Notes: generated by a model not told the origin, from the sequence alone. Numbered from the stretch's first letter, positions 1-9,976 are shown. The stretch is 64,000 bases of DNA from Pseudomonas monteilii NBRC 103158 = DSM 14164 (GCF_000730605.1 NZ_BBIS01000025.1:62001-126000), one strand, 5' to 3'. Numbers and translations: made by a program.

Positions 1-525
1 GCCGGCGTACTGGTCGCTGGCGACAATCTCGTTCAACTGCCCCGCACCGACCAGGCGTGTTGCATGGCGATAACCCAGCGCCGCGAGGTCGTCCTGTTCA
101 TCCTTGAAGGCAGCGAACTGGGCAGGTGTATTGGCCAGCTCGCAGAAACCCCAACGCAGGTCGCAGGCAATACCGTAGCGGGCGATACGCTCGGCGACCA
201 GCGCCACCGAATCGATGCCGGCCTGCTTCAGGTAACGCACGCCGTCCTGGCCAACATACCGGGCGAAACCACTGACATCGTGGCCAATACCGCGAATCAG
301 CTGGCCGCCATTGCGCCCACTGGCGCCCCAGCCGATGCGCCGGCCTTCCAGCAGCACCACCGAAAGGCCACGCTCGGCGAGCTCCAGGGCGGTATTGACC
401 CCGGTCAGCCCGCCGCCGACCACGCATACGTCAGCCGTCAGTTCGCCGTCCAGGCTGGGGTAGGGGGCCGCATCGCGCGCCGTGGCGGCGTAGTACGAAG
501 CGGCGTGTTGAGTATTGAAAGACAT
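1..525 (-). CDS. FAD-dependent oxidoreductase, PuuB-like (partial, C-terminus beyond left edge)
   Basis: Reading leftward from the ATG at 525-523 the frame stays open for 175 codons to the window edge, so only the N-terminal part is present. It shows a DAO-type FAD-binding fold: after about 30 residues comes the dinucleotide motif VVGGGLTGVNTALELAERG, followed by an acidic residue ending the second strand (LLEGRRIGWGASGRNGGQL). The GASGRNGGQ segment is typical of gamma-glutamylputrescine oxidase and related amine oxidases. It lies 13 bp upstream of the PotF-like gene's 3' end, in the same direction, next to a glutamine synthetase-like gene. The context suggests oxidation of gamma-glutamyl-polyamines, but the substrate is inferred; other DAO-family amine oxidases look alike in this region. 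Confidence 0.85.
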   Translation of the reverse strand, partial: MSFNTQHAASYYAATARDAAPYPSLDGELTADVCVVGGGLTGVNTALELAERGLSVVLLEGRRIGWGASGRNGGQLIRGIGHDVSGFARYVGQDGVRYLKQAGIDSVALVAERIARYGIACDLRWGFCELANTPAQFAAFKDEQDDLAALGYRHATRLVGAGQLNEIVASDQYAG

Positions 526-538
526 GGGCGTTCTCGAC

Positions 539-1672
<1,134 letters not shown>

Positions 1673-1691
1673 CTAAGCCCCCCAAGGTGGG

Positions 1692-3050
1692 TCAAACGCT
1701 GAGCATCAGGAACTCGCGCTCCCACGAGCTGATCACGCGCTTGTAGTTCTCGTGCTCGGCCCGCTTGACCGCCACGTAGCCCTGGACGAACTGCTTGCCC
1801 AGGTACTGCTGCACGGTTTCGCAGTCTTCCATGTGCTGCAGCGCATCCTCGATGGTGATCGGCAAGCGCAGGTTGCGCCGTTCGTAGGCACGGCCTTGTA
1901 CCGGCGCGCTGGGGTCGATTTGCTCGACCATGCCCAGGTAGCCGCACAGCAGGCTGGCGGCAATCGCCAGGTACGGGTTGGCATCCGCACCCGGCAGGCG
2001 GTTTTCCACGCGCATCGCCTCGGGGCTGGACGTGGGCACACGCAAGCCCGCGGTGCGGTTTTCTTCGCCCCACTCGACGTTGACCGGTGCCGAGGTGTCC
2101 GGCAGGAAGCGGCGGAACGAGTTGACGTTGGGCGCGAACATCGGCAGCAGCTTGGGGATGTACTTCTGCAAGCCGCCGATGTGGTGCAGGAACAACGGGC
2201 TCATGCTGCCGTCTTCATTGGCGAAAATCGGCTTGCCGGTGGCGATGTCCACCACGCTTTGGTGCAGGTGCATGGCGCTGCCCGGCTCGTCGGTGATCGG
2301 CTTGGCCATGAAGGTAGCGGCGACGTTGTGCTTGAGGGCTGCCTCACGCATGGTGCGCTTGAACACGGTGATCTGGTCGGCCAGGTCGAGCGCGTCTCCG
2401 TGGCGGAAGTTGATCTCCATCTGCGCCGGGCCGTCTTCGTGAATCAGCGTATCCAGGTCCAGGCCCTGGATCTCGCACCAGTCGTAGACGTCTTCGAACA
2501 GCGGGTCGAATTCGTTGGCGGCATCGATCGAGAACGACTGACGGCCGCTTTCGGCACGGCCAGAGCGCCCCAGCGGAACCTGCAGTGGCAAGTCCGGGTC
2601 TTCGCAGCGCTTGGTCAGGTAAAACTCCATTTCCGGCGCGACGATCGGCTGCCAGCCTTTGTCGGCGTACAACTTGAGCACCTTCTTCAGCACGTTGCGC
2701 GGCGACAGCTCAATGGGGTTGCCTTGTTTGTCGAAGGTGTCGTGGATCACGATCGCAGTCGGCTCGATCGCCCACGGGATCTGGTACACAGCGCTTGGGT
2801 CGGGGCGGCAGACCATGTCGATGTCGGCGGCGTCGAGCAGGTTGTAGTAGATGTCATCGTCAACGTAGTCGCCGGTGACCGTCTGCAGCAGCACGCTTTC
2901 TGGCAGGCGCATGCCACGTTCATGGAGGAACTTGGCGGTGGGCGCGATCTTGCCACGGGCAATGCCGGTCAAGTCGCTGATCACGCATTCGACTTCGGTG
3001 ATGCGGTGTTCTTTCAGCCAGGTGTACAGCTGATCGAAGGGGGCGTTCAT
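1692..3050 (-). CDS. glutamine synthetase-family protein, probable gamma-glutamylpolyamine synthetase (PuuA/SpuI-like)
   Basis: A 452-residue protein covering the full glutamine synthetase fold. Recognisable blocks are the N-terminal beta-grasp region (ECVISDLTGIARGK), the catalytic-domain start with APEMEFYL, the ATP/glutamate site segments (GPAQMEINFRHGD, MAKPITDEPGSAMHLHQS) and the arginine-rich NRTAGLRVP block. The length and the ECVISDLTGIARGK start match the PuuA group of enzymes that ligate glutamate to putrescine or other amines, rather than housekeeping GlnA, which has a tyrosine adenylylation loop that I do not see. The neighbours, a polyamine-binding protein and an amine oxidase-like gene, support that role. 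Substrate choice among putrescine, cadaverine and ethanolamine is undetermined. Confidence 0.9.
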   Translation of the reverse strand: MNAPFDQLYTWLKEHRITEVECVISDLTGIARGKIAPTAKFLHERGMRLPESVLLQTVTGDYVDDDIYYNLLDAADIDMVCRPDPSAVYQIPWAIEPTAIVIHDTFDKQGNPIELSPRNVLKKVLKLYADKGWQPIVAPEMEFYLTKRCEDPDLPLQVPLGRSGRAESGRQSFSIDAANEFDPLFEDVYDWCEIQGLDLDTLIHEDGPAQMEINFRHGDALDLADQITVFKRTMREAALKHNVAATFMAKPITDEPGSAMHLHQSVVDIATGKPIFANEDGSMSPLFLHHIGGLQKYIPKLLPMFAPNVNSFRRFLPDTSAPVNVEWGEENRTAGLRVPTSSPEAMRVENRLPGADANPYLAIAASLLCGYLGMVEQIDPSAPVQGRAYERRNLRLPITIEDALQHMEDCETVQQYLGKQFVQGYVAVKRAEHENYKRVISSWEREFLMLSV

Positions 3051-3233
3051 ACAGACCTCTTGGTTGGGTTTTAGTGTGGGAACGCGTAAGCCCGAGAAAG
3101 CCGTCGCAGGGTTTCCGGGGCATCACGCTTCCCAGGTGACGCGCTGGAGACTATCTTGGTCGCAGCCCACCGGGGCAATCTATCCACTTTCTTCAGTAAC
3201 GAATGCACCAAAAGAGTGCGTACAGGACAATGC

Positions 3234-4133
3234 GTGACAACCGCCAATGCGTTGCAGGTCCAGGCTTTTCATACCACCGACGTTACCGAGCAAGTGCGCG
3301 CCACCCCTGGCTGGCAGCAACAGTATCGGCAGATGTCACCCGGGCATTTCAGCGGTGAACTGCGTTGCCTGGGGCTCGATGGTGTGGAGGTTTACGAAGA
3401 GCGGCTGAATACCCGGGTGGAGCAGTTTTTCCGTGCGCCGAGCGGTTCGCTTGCGTTCTGCTTCGACCGTAGCGAGAACAGCCTGTACCTGCTGAACGAG
3501 CAAAGCCGCAATATCTGGATCACGCCGGAGAACTACCAGGAAGTGGCGGTGGTGTTCGATCAGGCCTTTCTGGCCCGCCATGGGCTGGACCCGCAGCGCC
3601 TCGAAGGTTTATTCATGGTGCCATTGGGCAGCGGGCAGAATGCCTTGTTCGGTAGCTGGCTGAGCGCCACGCTGACGCGCCTGGGCGAGGCGGTTTGTCC
3701 GCTGCAGGGGCAGGCCTTGGCGGAGCAATTGCTGGAGGACTGCCTGTTCATACTCGACAATGCCTGCCAGCGCTTGCAGGGTGTGGCGCTGGGGCGTCGT
3801 GACGAAGAGCGGGCGATCATGCGCCGGGTCAGCGAATGGGCGGCCGACTGCCCGGAAGAGACACTGAACCTGGTGGAGTTGGCGGGGGTTGCCGGGGTTT
3901 CCCTGCGCCAGTTGCAGCAGGCGTTCAAGGCATTTACCGGCATGCCGCCGGCGCAGTGGCTGCGGTTGCGCAGACTGAACGGTGCGCGGCGCGACTTGTT
4001 GCACGGTGGTGGCGTAACGGTCGCCGAAGTAGCGATGCGCTGGTCATTCTGGCATTTGGGAAGATTTTCAGAGAGTTACAGACAGTTGTTCAAGGAGTTT
4101 CCCAGTGAGACGTTGAAGCGGGGCAGGGGTTAA
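3234..4133 (+). CDS. AraC-family transcriptional regulator with cupin-like N-terminal domain
   Basis: A 299-residue regulator. I place the start at GTG 3234, which has an AGGA box seven bases upstream; a longer frame begins with an unlikely TTG at 3156. The N-terminal two thirds resembles the AraC-binding-like sensor domain (GEELRCLGLDGVEV-like beta strands), and the C-terminal third has two helix-turn-helix units: LVELAGVAGVSLRQLQQAF and the AraC signature region ending in HLGRFSESYRQLFKEFPSETL. It is divergent from the glutamine synthetase-like gene, with 183 bp between the starts, so control of the polyamine genes is plausible. No operator is obvious, and the effector is unknown. Confidence 0.9.
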   Translation: MTTANALQVQAFHTTDVTEQVRATPGWQQQYRQMSPGHFSGELRCLGLDGVEVYEERLNTRVEQFFRAPSGSLAFCFDRSENSLYLLNEQSRNIWITPENYQEVAVVFDQAFLARHGLDPQRLEGLFMVPLGSGQNALFGSWLSATLTRLGEAVCPLQGQALAEQLLEDCLFILDNACQRLQGVALGRRDEERAIMRRVSEWAADCPEETLNLVELAGVAGVSLRQLQQAFKAFTGMPPAQWLRLRRLNGARRDLLHGGGVTVAEVAMRWSFWHLGRFSESYRQLFKEFPSETLKRGRG

Positions 4134-4192
4134 ACCCAGCATTTCCTACTGAAAGTTGCTATCGTGCCGCCCTGTTTCCACCCGAGGTGCCG

Positions 4193-6103
4193 ATGTTTTA
4201 CCTGCCTTTGCCCAGCGACCAGGCCGACCGCCTCGCCAGCGAACTCAACACCGACTTTTTCACCACAGCCAGCGTGCTCGACGCCGCCGCGGTGCTGTTC
4301 GTGCAAAACCTCCCACGCCAGCCCGGCACCGCATCGGCCGACGCACAAGAGCGCCGTTTCGCCGAAATCGTGCGCATCGCCAACGAAGTCGAAAGCGCCG
4401 CGCCCGGGCGTTTCCAGGGCCAGGTGGCGCAGCACTTCGATCGCGAAGCTTTTGCCATGGGCCTTGGCATGCTGGGTGAAAACGGCATTGCCCTGTTGTC
4501 GGCCGAGGTGGAGTACACCGTAGACGAGCTGCTGGATGCTGAAGGCCAGTGGAGCTTCCAGTTCGCCGACACCTACCGCCAGCGGGCCACACCGCTGCAC
4601 CCGGTGTACTTGCCGTCCCTGGCCAGTGACCTGATGCTCAGCGATCAGCAAAACCGCCTGCTGCGCGAATTTCTCAGTGGCATAGACGAGTCGGTGGCCG
4701 TGCAAGGCTTCGCGGGCACCGGCAAGACCTTCCTGATTCACCAGTTCGCCCGGCTGCTGGAGCCACAGCGCACGTTGCTGCTGGCACTGACCGAGGGCCA
4801 GTTGCGCGCCCTGCAGGCGCGGGTGAAGGACGCTGCCGCCTACACCGCGATGACCTTCGGCCAGCTGGCAGACGAGCTGCTAAACCGCGACCTCACCAGC
4901 AATGGCTGGCGTTTGCGCGACCCGTACCGTACCAAGCTGTCGTGGCGCCCGCAGGACGCGCAGGTGGTGCGCTGGCTGGCCATTCCCGACATCGGCCCAG
5001 TTGCTGCACGCGATGTCGTTGCCTTGTGCGTGCGCGCCGTGCGCACGTTCTGCCACAGCGCCGATACCCAGCTGCAATTGCACCATTTGCCATGGGCCGG
5101 GCCGGGCACCTCGCCGCTGGACCAGGAGGTGCTGCTGGAAAAGGCGAGGTCGTACTGGCAGGAACTGATTCGCCCGTCGGCACGAGAAATCCAGCTACCG
5201 GTGCGCGACTACCACCGGGTAAAGCTGCTGTCACTGACCGACTATGTGATCGACAGCCGTTATACCCACGTCATCGTCGACGAAGCCCACGAGCTGTCCG
5301 CACCGATGCTTGCCGTGCTTGATCGCAGCCCGCAGTCGATCATTGCCCTGGGGGACGAGCTGCAGAACCTCAACGGCCTCAGTCCGCACCATGGCGGTTT
5401 CATTCGCCAGCGCTGCATCGACCATTCGCTGCGTGCCGGGCCGGCGATGGACAACGTGCTGAACCCGCTGATTCAGGCGCACCCGGCCGCGATTCAGGCC
5501 GCTTTCAGTGGCAGCGCCGAGCACTACACCCGGGTCAGCTTCTTCGATGCCGTGACGGTGCCGGAACAGCCCACGGCGCTGATCGTCGATGACGAATGGG
5601 GCCTGTTTGGCTGGTTCCAGCGTCTGACACACCAGGGCGTGCCGTTCGTGCTGCTTAAAAGCGCGCGCAAGGACTTCGAATTGTTCGTCGAAGACTGCAT
5701 CGAGTTGTACCGTTACGGCACGCGGCCCCGGCACCCGATGCTGTTCCGCTATGCCAGCTGGCAGGCGTTGGAGCAGGACAAGGGCGACGACAAGGCCTTC
5801 GTTGCCGTGGCCAACATGCTGCGCAAGGGGTACACGCCTGAGCACTTTGCCAAGGCCAAGAGCCGTTACCGTTGGGACAAGGCACCCAAGTTGTTCCTGG
5901 GGCGGGTAAGGGACGTGAAGAACATGGAATTCGCCCGGGTGATGGTGTCGCCGGAGCTGATGGTGGTGCCTCAGGTGGCGGGTAACCGCAATGAGCGGGC
6001 GCGGATGCTGGCAGGGTTGTACACCGCCTGTTCGCGGGCGCGGCATGAGTTGATCGTGCCGGGAGGGATGCTGGATTGGGTCAAGGACCAGGTTCGCGAT
6101 TGA
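4193..6103 (+). CDS. superfamily 1 helicase-like ATPase of unknown role
   Basis: A 636-residue protein; ATG 4193 follows GAGG by five bases. An N-terminal region of about 150 residues has no motif I recognise. The ATPase core then shows motif I (GFAGTGKT, near residue 172), a Walker B/motif II (VIVDEAHEL), a motif III-like GDELQNLNG, a motif V-like segment (RDVKNMEFARVMVSPE) and a C-terminal motif VI (LYTACSRARHEL), all in UvrD/Rep order. It is clearly shorter than UvrD or RecB. It stands alone on the plus strand between an AraC gene and a convergent dehydrogenase, without a nuclease, methylase or repair partner. DNA translocation or helicase activity is family knowledge; the biological role is unknown. 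Confidence 0.85.
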   Translation: MFYLPLPSDQADRLASELNTDFFTTASVLDAAAVLFVQNLPRQPGTASADAQERRFAEIVRIANEVESAAPGRFQGQVAQHFDREAFAMGLGMLGENGIALLSAEVEYTVDELLDAEGQWSFQFADTYRQRATPLHPVYLPSLASDLMLSDQQNRLLREFLSGIDESVAVQGFAGTGKTFLIHQFARLLEPQRTLLLALTEGQLRALQARVKDAAAYTAMTFGQLADELLNRDLTSNGWRLRDPYRTKLSWRPQDAQVVRWLAIPDIGPVAARDVVALCVRAVRTFCHSADTQLQLHHLPWAGPGTSPLDQEVLLEKARSYWQELIRPSAREIQLPVRDYHRVKLLSLTDYVIDSRYTHVIVDEAHELSAPMLAVLDRSPQSIIALGDELQNLNGLSPHHGGFIRQRCIDHSLRAGPAMDNVLNPLIQAHPAAIQAAFSGSAEHYTRVSFFDAVTVPEQPTALIVDDEWGLFGWFQRLTHQGVPFVLLKSARKDFELFVEDCIELYRYGTRPRHPMLFRYASWQALEQDKGDDKAFVAVANMLRKGYTPEHFAKAKSRYRWDKAPKLFLGRVRDVKNMEFARVMVSPELMVVPQVAGNRNERARMLAGLYTACSRARHELIVPGGMLDWVKDQVRD

Positions 6104-6107
6104 AGCT

Positions 6108-6132
6108 TTTGGGGCTGCGAAGCAGCCCCAAA
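6108..6132. terminator. bidirectional hairpin terminator
   Basis: A perfect 11-bp inverted repeat (TTTGGGGCTGC, loop GAA, GCAGCCCCAAA) sits between the convergent helicase-like gene and the dehydrogenase gene, five bases after the helicase stop. T-rich flanks on both sides suit a terminator that works in both directions. Confidence 0.8.
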
Positions 6133-6141
6133 GGTTCTGAA

Positions 6142-7527
6142 TCAGTTGCGGTCCAGCCACACCGTCTGGGCATTGGTGAACTCACGCACACCAAAGTGCG
6201 ACAGCTCACGCCCGAAACCGCTCTTCTTCACACCGCCAAACGCCACGCGGGGATCGGAAGCGCAGTAACCGTTGATGAACACACCACCGGTATCCAGTGC
6301 TGCGGTCATGCGCTCGGCCAGCGCATAGTCGGCGGTGTAGATGGTCGCGGCCAGGCCGAACTCGCTATCGTTTGCCAGCTCCACCGCATGGTCGGCATCA
6401 CGGGCAGTGATGATCGCGGCCACCGGCCCGAACAGCTCCTGCTTGAACGCCGTCATGCCCGGCGTGACGTTGGCGAACACGGTCGGCGCGTAGAAGTTGG
6501 CCACGCCCTCGACTTTGTTGCCGCCAAGCAGCAGGGTGGCGCCTTCGGCGAGGGTCGCTTGCACCTGGCCGTCCAGCTCATCGCGCAGGTCGTAACGGGC
6601 CATCGGGCCAATGTAGGTGTCGTCGTCCAGTGGGTTGCCCACTTTCAGTTCACGGGTGGCTTCAACGAACTTGCGGGTGAATTCGTCAACGATGCTTTCT
6701 TCGACGATCAGACGCTTGGCCGCGGCGCAGACCTGGCCGGTGTTCTGGTAGCGGCCGATGACCGCAGCCTTGACGGCGGCATCCAGGTCGGCGTCGGCCA
6801 ACACGATGAACGGGTCGGAACCACCCAGCTCCAGCACGCACTTCTTCAGCGCGGCACCGGCCTGGGCACCGATCGCCATGCCGGCACGTACGCTGCCGGT
6901 TAGGGTCACGGCGGCAATGCGCGTGTCGTTGATGGCGCGGGTGACGCCATCCGGGGTCACGTTCAGCACTTCGAACACGCCCTCTGGCAGCCCGGCATCC
7001 TTGAACAGCTCGCCCAGCAGGTAGGCGCTGCCCATCACGTTCGGCGCATGCTTGAGTACATACGTGTTACCCGCCAGGATCGCCGGCACGGCGCCGCGCA
7101 ATACCTGCCAGACCGGGAAGTTCCAGGGCATCACGGCCAGGATCGGGCCAAGCGGACGGTATTCGATACGGGCTTTTTCAACCTGGGTAGGCTCAGGCGC
7201 GAGCATGGCTGGGCCGTGCTCGGCGTACCAACGGCACAGGCCAACGCACTTGCTGACTTCGCCACGGGCCTGGGCGACTGGCTTGCCGATTTCGCGGCTG
7301 ATCATCTGGGCGAAGGCTTCGGCTTTGGCTTCGAGGGTGCTGGCCAGGGCGAGCAGGTACTCGCTGCGCTGACCCAGCGACACTTGGCGCCACTGGCGGT
7401 AGCCAACCTTGGCACGTTGCAGCGCCGCTTCCAGTGCGGCGTCGGTGTCGAACGGGTAGGCGCCGATCTGCTCGCCGCTGTACGGGTCGAGGGAGATGGC
7501 GTGGGTCAGACTGCTGATCGCGCTCAT
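6142..7527 (-). CDS. sad: NAD(P)-dependent succinate-semialdehyde dehydrogenase, Sad/YneI-type
   Basis: A 461-residue aldehyde dehydrogenase; ATG 7527 is preceded by GAGAG at eight bases and is preferred to a GTG nine bases further up. The family hallmarks are present: MPWNFPVWQ, the glutamate motif LELGGSDPF and the catalytic cysteine in NTGQVCAAAKR. The shorter length and the start of the protein (DPYSGEQIGAYPFDTD) fit the Sad/YneI branch rather than GabD. It would oxidise succinate semialdehyde from GABA or putrescine breakdown to succinate. A LysR gene is divergent from it across 107 bp, the same arrangement as yneI-yneJ in Escherichia coli, which supports the assignment. Confidence 0.88.
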   Translation of the reverse strand: MSAISSLTHAISLDPYSGEQIGAYPFDTDAALEAALQRAKVGYRQWRQVSLGQRSEYLLALASTLEAKAEAFAQMISREIGKPVAQARGEVSKCVGLCRWYAEHGPAMLAPEPTQVEKARIEYRPLGPILAVMPWNFPVWQVLRGAVPAILAGNTYVLKHAPNVMGSAYLLGELFKDAGLPEGVFEVLNVTPDGVTRAINDTRIAAVTLTGSVRAGMAIGAQAGAALKKCVLELGGSDPFIVLADADLDAAVKAAVIGRYQNTGQVCAAAKRLIVEESIVDEFTRKFVEATRELKVGNPLDDDTYIGPMARYDLRDELDGQVQATLAEGATLLLGGNKVEGVANFYAPTVFANVTPGMTAFKQELFGPVAAIITARDADHAVELANDSEFGLAATIYTADYALAERMTAALDTGGVFINGYCASDPRVAFGGVKKSGFGRELSHFGVREFTNAQTVWLDRN

Positions 7528-7634
7528 GGCGGACACTCTCGTTGTTGTTAATTCAGTGACGCCAGACTAGTGGGCTATGGCTTTAATGAAAACTGAATAA
7601 TAATGAGCGAAACATTCACGTTTGGAGAAAGGCT

Positions 7635-8504
7635 GTGGACCTGGTGCAACTGGAGATCTTCAAGGCCGTGGCAGAGCAGGGCAGCATCAGTGCCGCCGCG
7701 CAGCACATCCATCGGGTGCCGTCGAACCTGACCACACGCATCAAGCAACTGGAGCAAGACCTCGGCGTTGAACTGTTCATCCGCGAAAAGAGCCGCCTGC
7801 GCCTGTCGCCTGCCGGTTGGAATTTTCTCGAATACACCCGGCGCATTCTCGACCTGGTTCACGAGGCGCGTTTGACCGTGGCCGGTGAAGACCCGCAGGG
7901 CACCTTCGCCCTGGGCTCGCTGGAAAGCACCGCGGCCGTGCGCATCCCGGCGCTGCTGGCGGCCTACAACCAGCGCTATCCCAAGGTCGACCTGGACCTG
8001 TCTACCGGCCCTTCGGGTACGATGCTGGAAGGCGTGTTGTCGGGTCGCCTGGTGGCGGCGTTCGTCGATGGCCCGGTGCTGCACCCGACACTGGAGGGCA
8101 TGCCCGTGTTCGAGGAAGAGATGATGGTGATCGCGCCGCTCAACCATGCCCCGGTTACCCGTGCACAGGACGTGAACGGGGAGAGCATCTACGCCTTCCG
8201 CGCCAACTGCTCCTACCGCCATCACTTTGAAAACTGGTTCGTGCAGGACCAGGCGGTGCCGGGCAAGATCCACGAGATGGAGTCTTACCACGGCATGCTG
8301 GCCTGCGTCAGCGCTGGCGCAGGCCTGGCCATGATGCCGCGCAGCATGCTCGACAATATGCCCGGGTGCAGCACCGTCAGTGCGTGGCCGATGTCGGAGG
8401 ATTTCCGCTACCTGAAAACCTGGCTGGTGTGGCGGCGGGGCACGGTATCGCGCAGCTTGAGCATGTTTGTGAAGCTTCTTGAAGAAACGCGTATAACATC
8501 CTGA
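7635..8504 (+). CDS. LysR-family regulator, YneJ/PtrR-like, probable regulator of sad
   Basis: A 289-residue LysR regulator starting at GTG 7635 with GGAGAAAGG upstream. The N-terminal winged helix-turn-helix is plain ([20 protein letters not shown] then [19 protein letters not shown]), followed by a periplasmic-binding-like effector domain from about residue 90. It is transcribed away from the succinate-semialdehyde dehydrogenase gene. In Escherichia coli the orthologous pair links YneJ (PtrR) to putrescine and GABA use. The 107-bp spacer holds a loose ATTCAGT/ACTGAAT inverted pair (7551-7557 and 7590-7597) that could be a binding site, though the spacing is long. Confidence 0.92.
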   Translation: MDLVQLEIFKAVAEQGSISAAAQHIHRVPSNLTTRIKQLEQDLGVELFIREKSRLRLSPAGWNFLEYTRRILDLVHEARLTVAGEDPQGTFALGSLESTAAVRIPALLAAYNQRYPKVDLDLSTGPSGTMLEGVLSGRLVAAFVDGPVLHPTLEGMPVFEEEMMVIAPLNHAPVTRAQDVNGESIYAFRANCSYRHHFENWFVQDQAVPGKIHEMESYHGMLACVSAGAGLAMMPRSMLDNMPGCSTVSAWPMSEDFRYLKTWLVWRRGTVSRSLSMFVKLLEETRITS

Positions 8505-8637
8505 TATTCCTATAAATATACGTTCGCATCATGAGTTAGAGCCGAATATCACGAGGGTAACCACATATCGGCACGAACACCGGTACGCCTGAAGGATCAG
8601 AGACTAGGTAAGCCATCCTCTGAAGGAGGGACGTACC

Positions 8638-9081
8638 ATGCGTAACCATCACTATGCCCTTGGTGCGGCACTGCTGGTCGCCTTGGCCATGCCATGGACC
8701 TTGGCAGCCGCCGCCAACCTCAATGCCCCCATCGATATGCAGGCCGTTCAGTTACAACCACAGGAACAGAACGGCGTGCGCTTTCTGCAGGGAGGCATCG
8801 GCCAGGATGAGGCCAACGCCCTGCGCAAAACCCCAGGTTACGACTTGCACGTAGAGCTTTCTAAGGGGCCGGAAGGCAAGTTCCAGAGCGGTGCCAATGT
8901 CGATATCCAGAACGCCCAGGGGCAGCCCGTACTCAGCGTCATGGATGCCGGGCCGCTGCTGTATGTGCAGTTGCCGCCTGGCAAATACAAAGTCACCGGT
9001 AACGCTCAAGGGCAGACGGTGCAACAAATGGTGACTGTTAACGGAAAAGCCCCTACGACGGTGAGCCTTAACTGGCGTTAA
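8638..9081 (+). CDS. secreted small hypothetical protein with Ig-like fold region
   Basis: A 147-residue protein with a strong SD (GAAGGAGGG) before ATG 8638 and a Sec signal peptide (residues 1-26, LAMPWTLAAAA). The mature part contains an ELSKGPEGKFQSGANVDIQNAQGQPVLSV stretch and GPLLYVQLPPGKYKVTGNAQGQTV, which reads like a carboxypeptidase-regulatory-type beta sandwich as seen in periplasmic proteins. No enzymatic motif is visible. The stop overlaps the ATG at 9081 of the short frame that follows, and it is read in the same direction as PagL further on. The function is unknown; a periplasmic or cell-envelope role is the most that can be said. Confidence 0.8.
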   Translation: MRNHHYALGAALLVALAMPWTLAAAANLNAPIDMQAVQLQPQEQNGVRFLQGGIGQDEANALRKTPGYDLHVELSKGPEGKFQSGANVDIQNAQGQPVLSVMDAGPLLYVQLPPGKYKVTGNAQGQTVQQMVTVNGKAPTTVSLNWR

Positions 9082-9134
9082 TGGATAACGGGCAGGAGTA
9101 CGCATGTACTCCTGCCGGGTCGGAGCACATCGCC

Positions 9135-9275
9135 ATGAACCTGAGCCTTCAACTGGAGATGTTGGACGAGCGGGGTTATGCATTGATCCCGGGTGTGCTC
9201 GAACCCCTGACGCGGAGTACGACTGCAGCCCTGCGCACGGCGAGGCCCATCTTGAAGAAGCGAATTAGCCAATAG
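9135..9275 (+). pseudogene. truncated remnant resembling the N-terminus of a phytanoyl-CoA dioxygenase-type enzyme
   Basis: A 46-codon frame with GGAG nine bases before ATG 9135. Its start (LQLEMLDERGYALIPGVLEP) matches the typical opening of PhyH/2-oxoglutarate Fe(II) oxygenases, where a short helix leads to GYxxIPGVL. After about 30 residues the similarity stops and the frame ends, with none of the HxD...H iron ligands. It could be a decayed gene fragment, or a chance frame. The same frame also reads back to an ATG at 9081 that overlaps the preceding stop. Confidence 0.35.
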
Positions 9276-9422
9276 TGGCATTTCACTTTCAACTTTCTGA
9301 TTATCTGGACAATAATCAAAAAACTATTACTTCGTGTGACCGGCACTGGAAGTGCCGGGCACTACATAAGATCGAGGGGCTCAAGCCCCCGCTTGCCGTG
9401 TAGACCATCAGGAGAGTTGTTG

Positions 9423-9944
9423 ATGAAAACCCGTCTGGCAGCATCGCTGGCCGCCGCAGTGCTGGCCTTTGCAGGGGCCAGCCTGGCCCACGCCGCTCAG
9501 GTGTCCGGTGCCGTTGGCGCCACAGGCCAAGGTGACATGACCTACCGTATTGGCATGTCGTTCGACTGGGACAAGAAATGGATGGAAAGCAGCACCGGTT
9601 ATCTGAGCGGGTATTGGGACGCCGCGTACACCTACTGGGAGGGCGGGGACGCCAGTGGCGCACATTCGCTGTCGTTCAGCCCGGTGTTTACCTATGAGTT
9701 CAGCGGTTTCACCTACACGCCGTACATCGAGGCCGGCATTGGCCTGGCGGCGTTCTCCAAGACCGACGTGGGCGATCAGCGTCTGGGTTCTTCGGTCAAC
9801 TTCGAAGACCGCATCGGTTTTGGCTTGAAGTTGCCGGGGGAGCAAAAGGTGGGAATCCGTGCGATGCATTACTCCAATGCGGGCATCAAGCAGCCCAACG
9901 ACGGGATCGAGTCGTACTCGCTGTTCTACAGCAAGGGTTTCTAG
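9423..9944 (+). CDS. pagL: lipid A 3-O-deacylase PagL
   Basis: A 173-residue outer-membrane protein beginning at ATG 9423 after GGAGAG. Residues 1-24 form a Sec signal peptide ending in AHA. The rest alternates amphipathic strands and ends with a C-terminal phenylalanine, as in outer-membrane beta barrels. The catalytic region reads MHYSNAG with His149 and Ser151 and a glutamate at 163; the His-Ser and Ser-Glu spacings (2 and 12) equal those of the His126/Ser128/Glu140 triad of Pseudomonas aeruginosa PagL. It removes the 3-O-linked acyl chain of lipid A. No PhoP box was recognised in front of it. It stands alone, convergent with the siderophore receptor. Confidence 0.92.
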   Translation: MKTRLAASLAAAVLAFAGASLAHAAQVSGAVGATGQGDMTYRIGMSFDWDKKWMESSTGYLSGYWDAAYTYWEGGDASGAHSLSFSPVFTYEFSGFTYTPYIEAGIGLAAFSKTDVGDQRLGSSVNFEDRIGFGLKLPGEQKVGIRAMHYSNAGIKQPNDGIESYSLFYSKGF

Positions 9945-9950
9945 CAGTTT

Positions 9951-9969
9951 GGGGCCGCCAGGCGGCCCC
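9951..9969. terminator. hairpin terminator between pagL and the siderophore receptor gene
   Basis: GGGGCCGCC and GGCGGCCCC form an inverted repeat around a single A, between two convergent genes and six bases after the pagL stop. The T run is on the plus side before the stem, so termination of the minus-strand gene is better supported than that of pagL. Confidence 0.65.
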
Positions 9970-9976
9970 ACACCCG

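Noticed and set aside
1752..3074. Long plus-strand frame of 440 codons opposite the glutamine synthetase gene
   Set aside because: It is antisense to a clearly conserved enzyme and its translation has no family pattern; long antisense frames are common in high G+C DNA.
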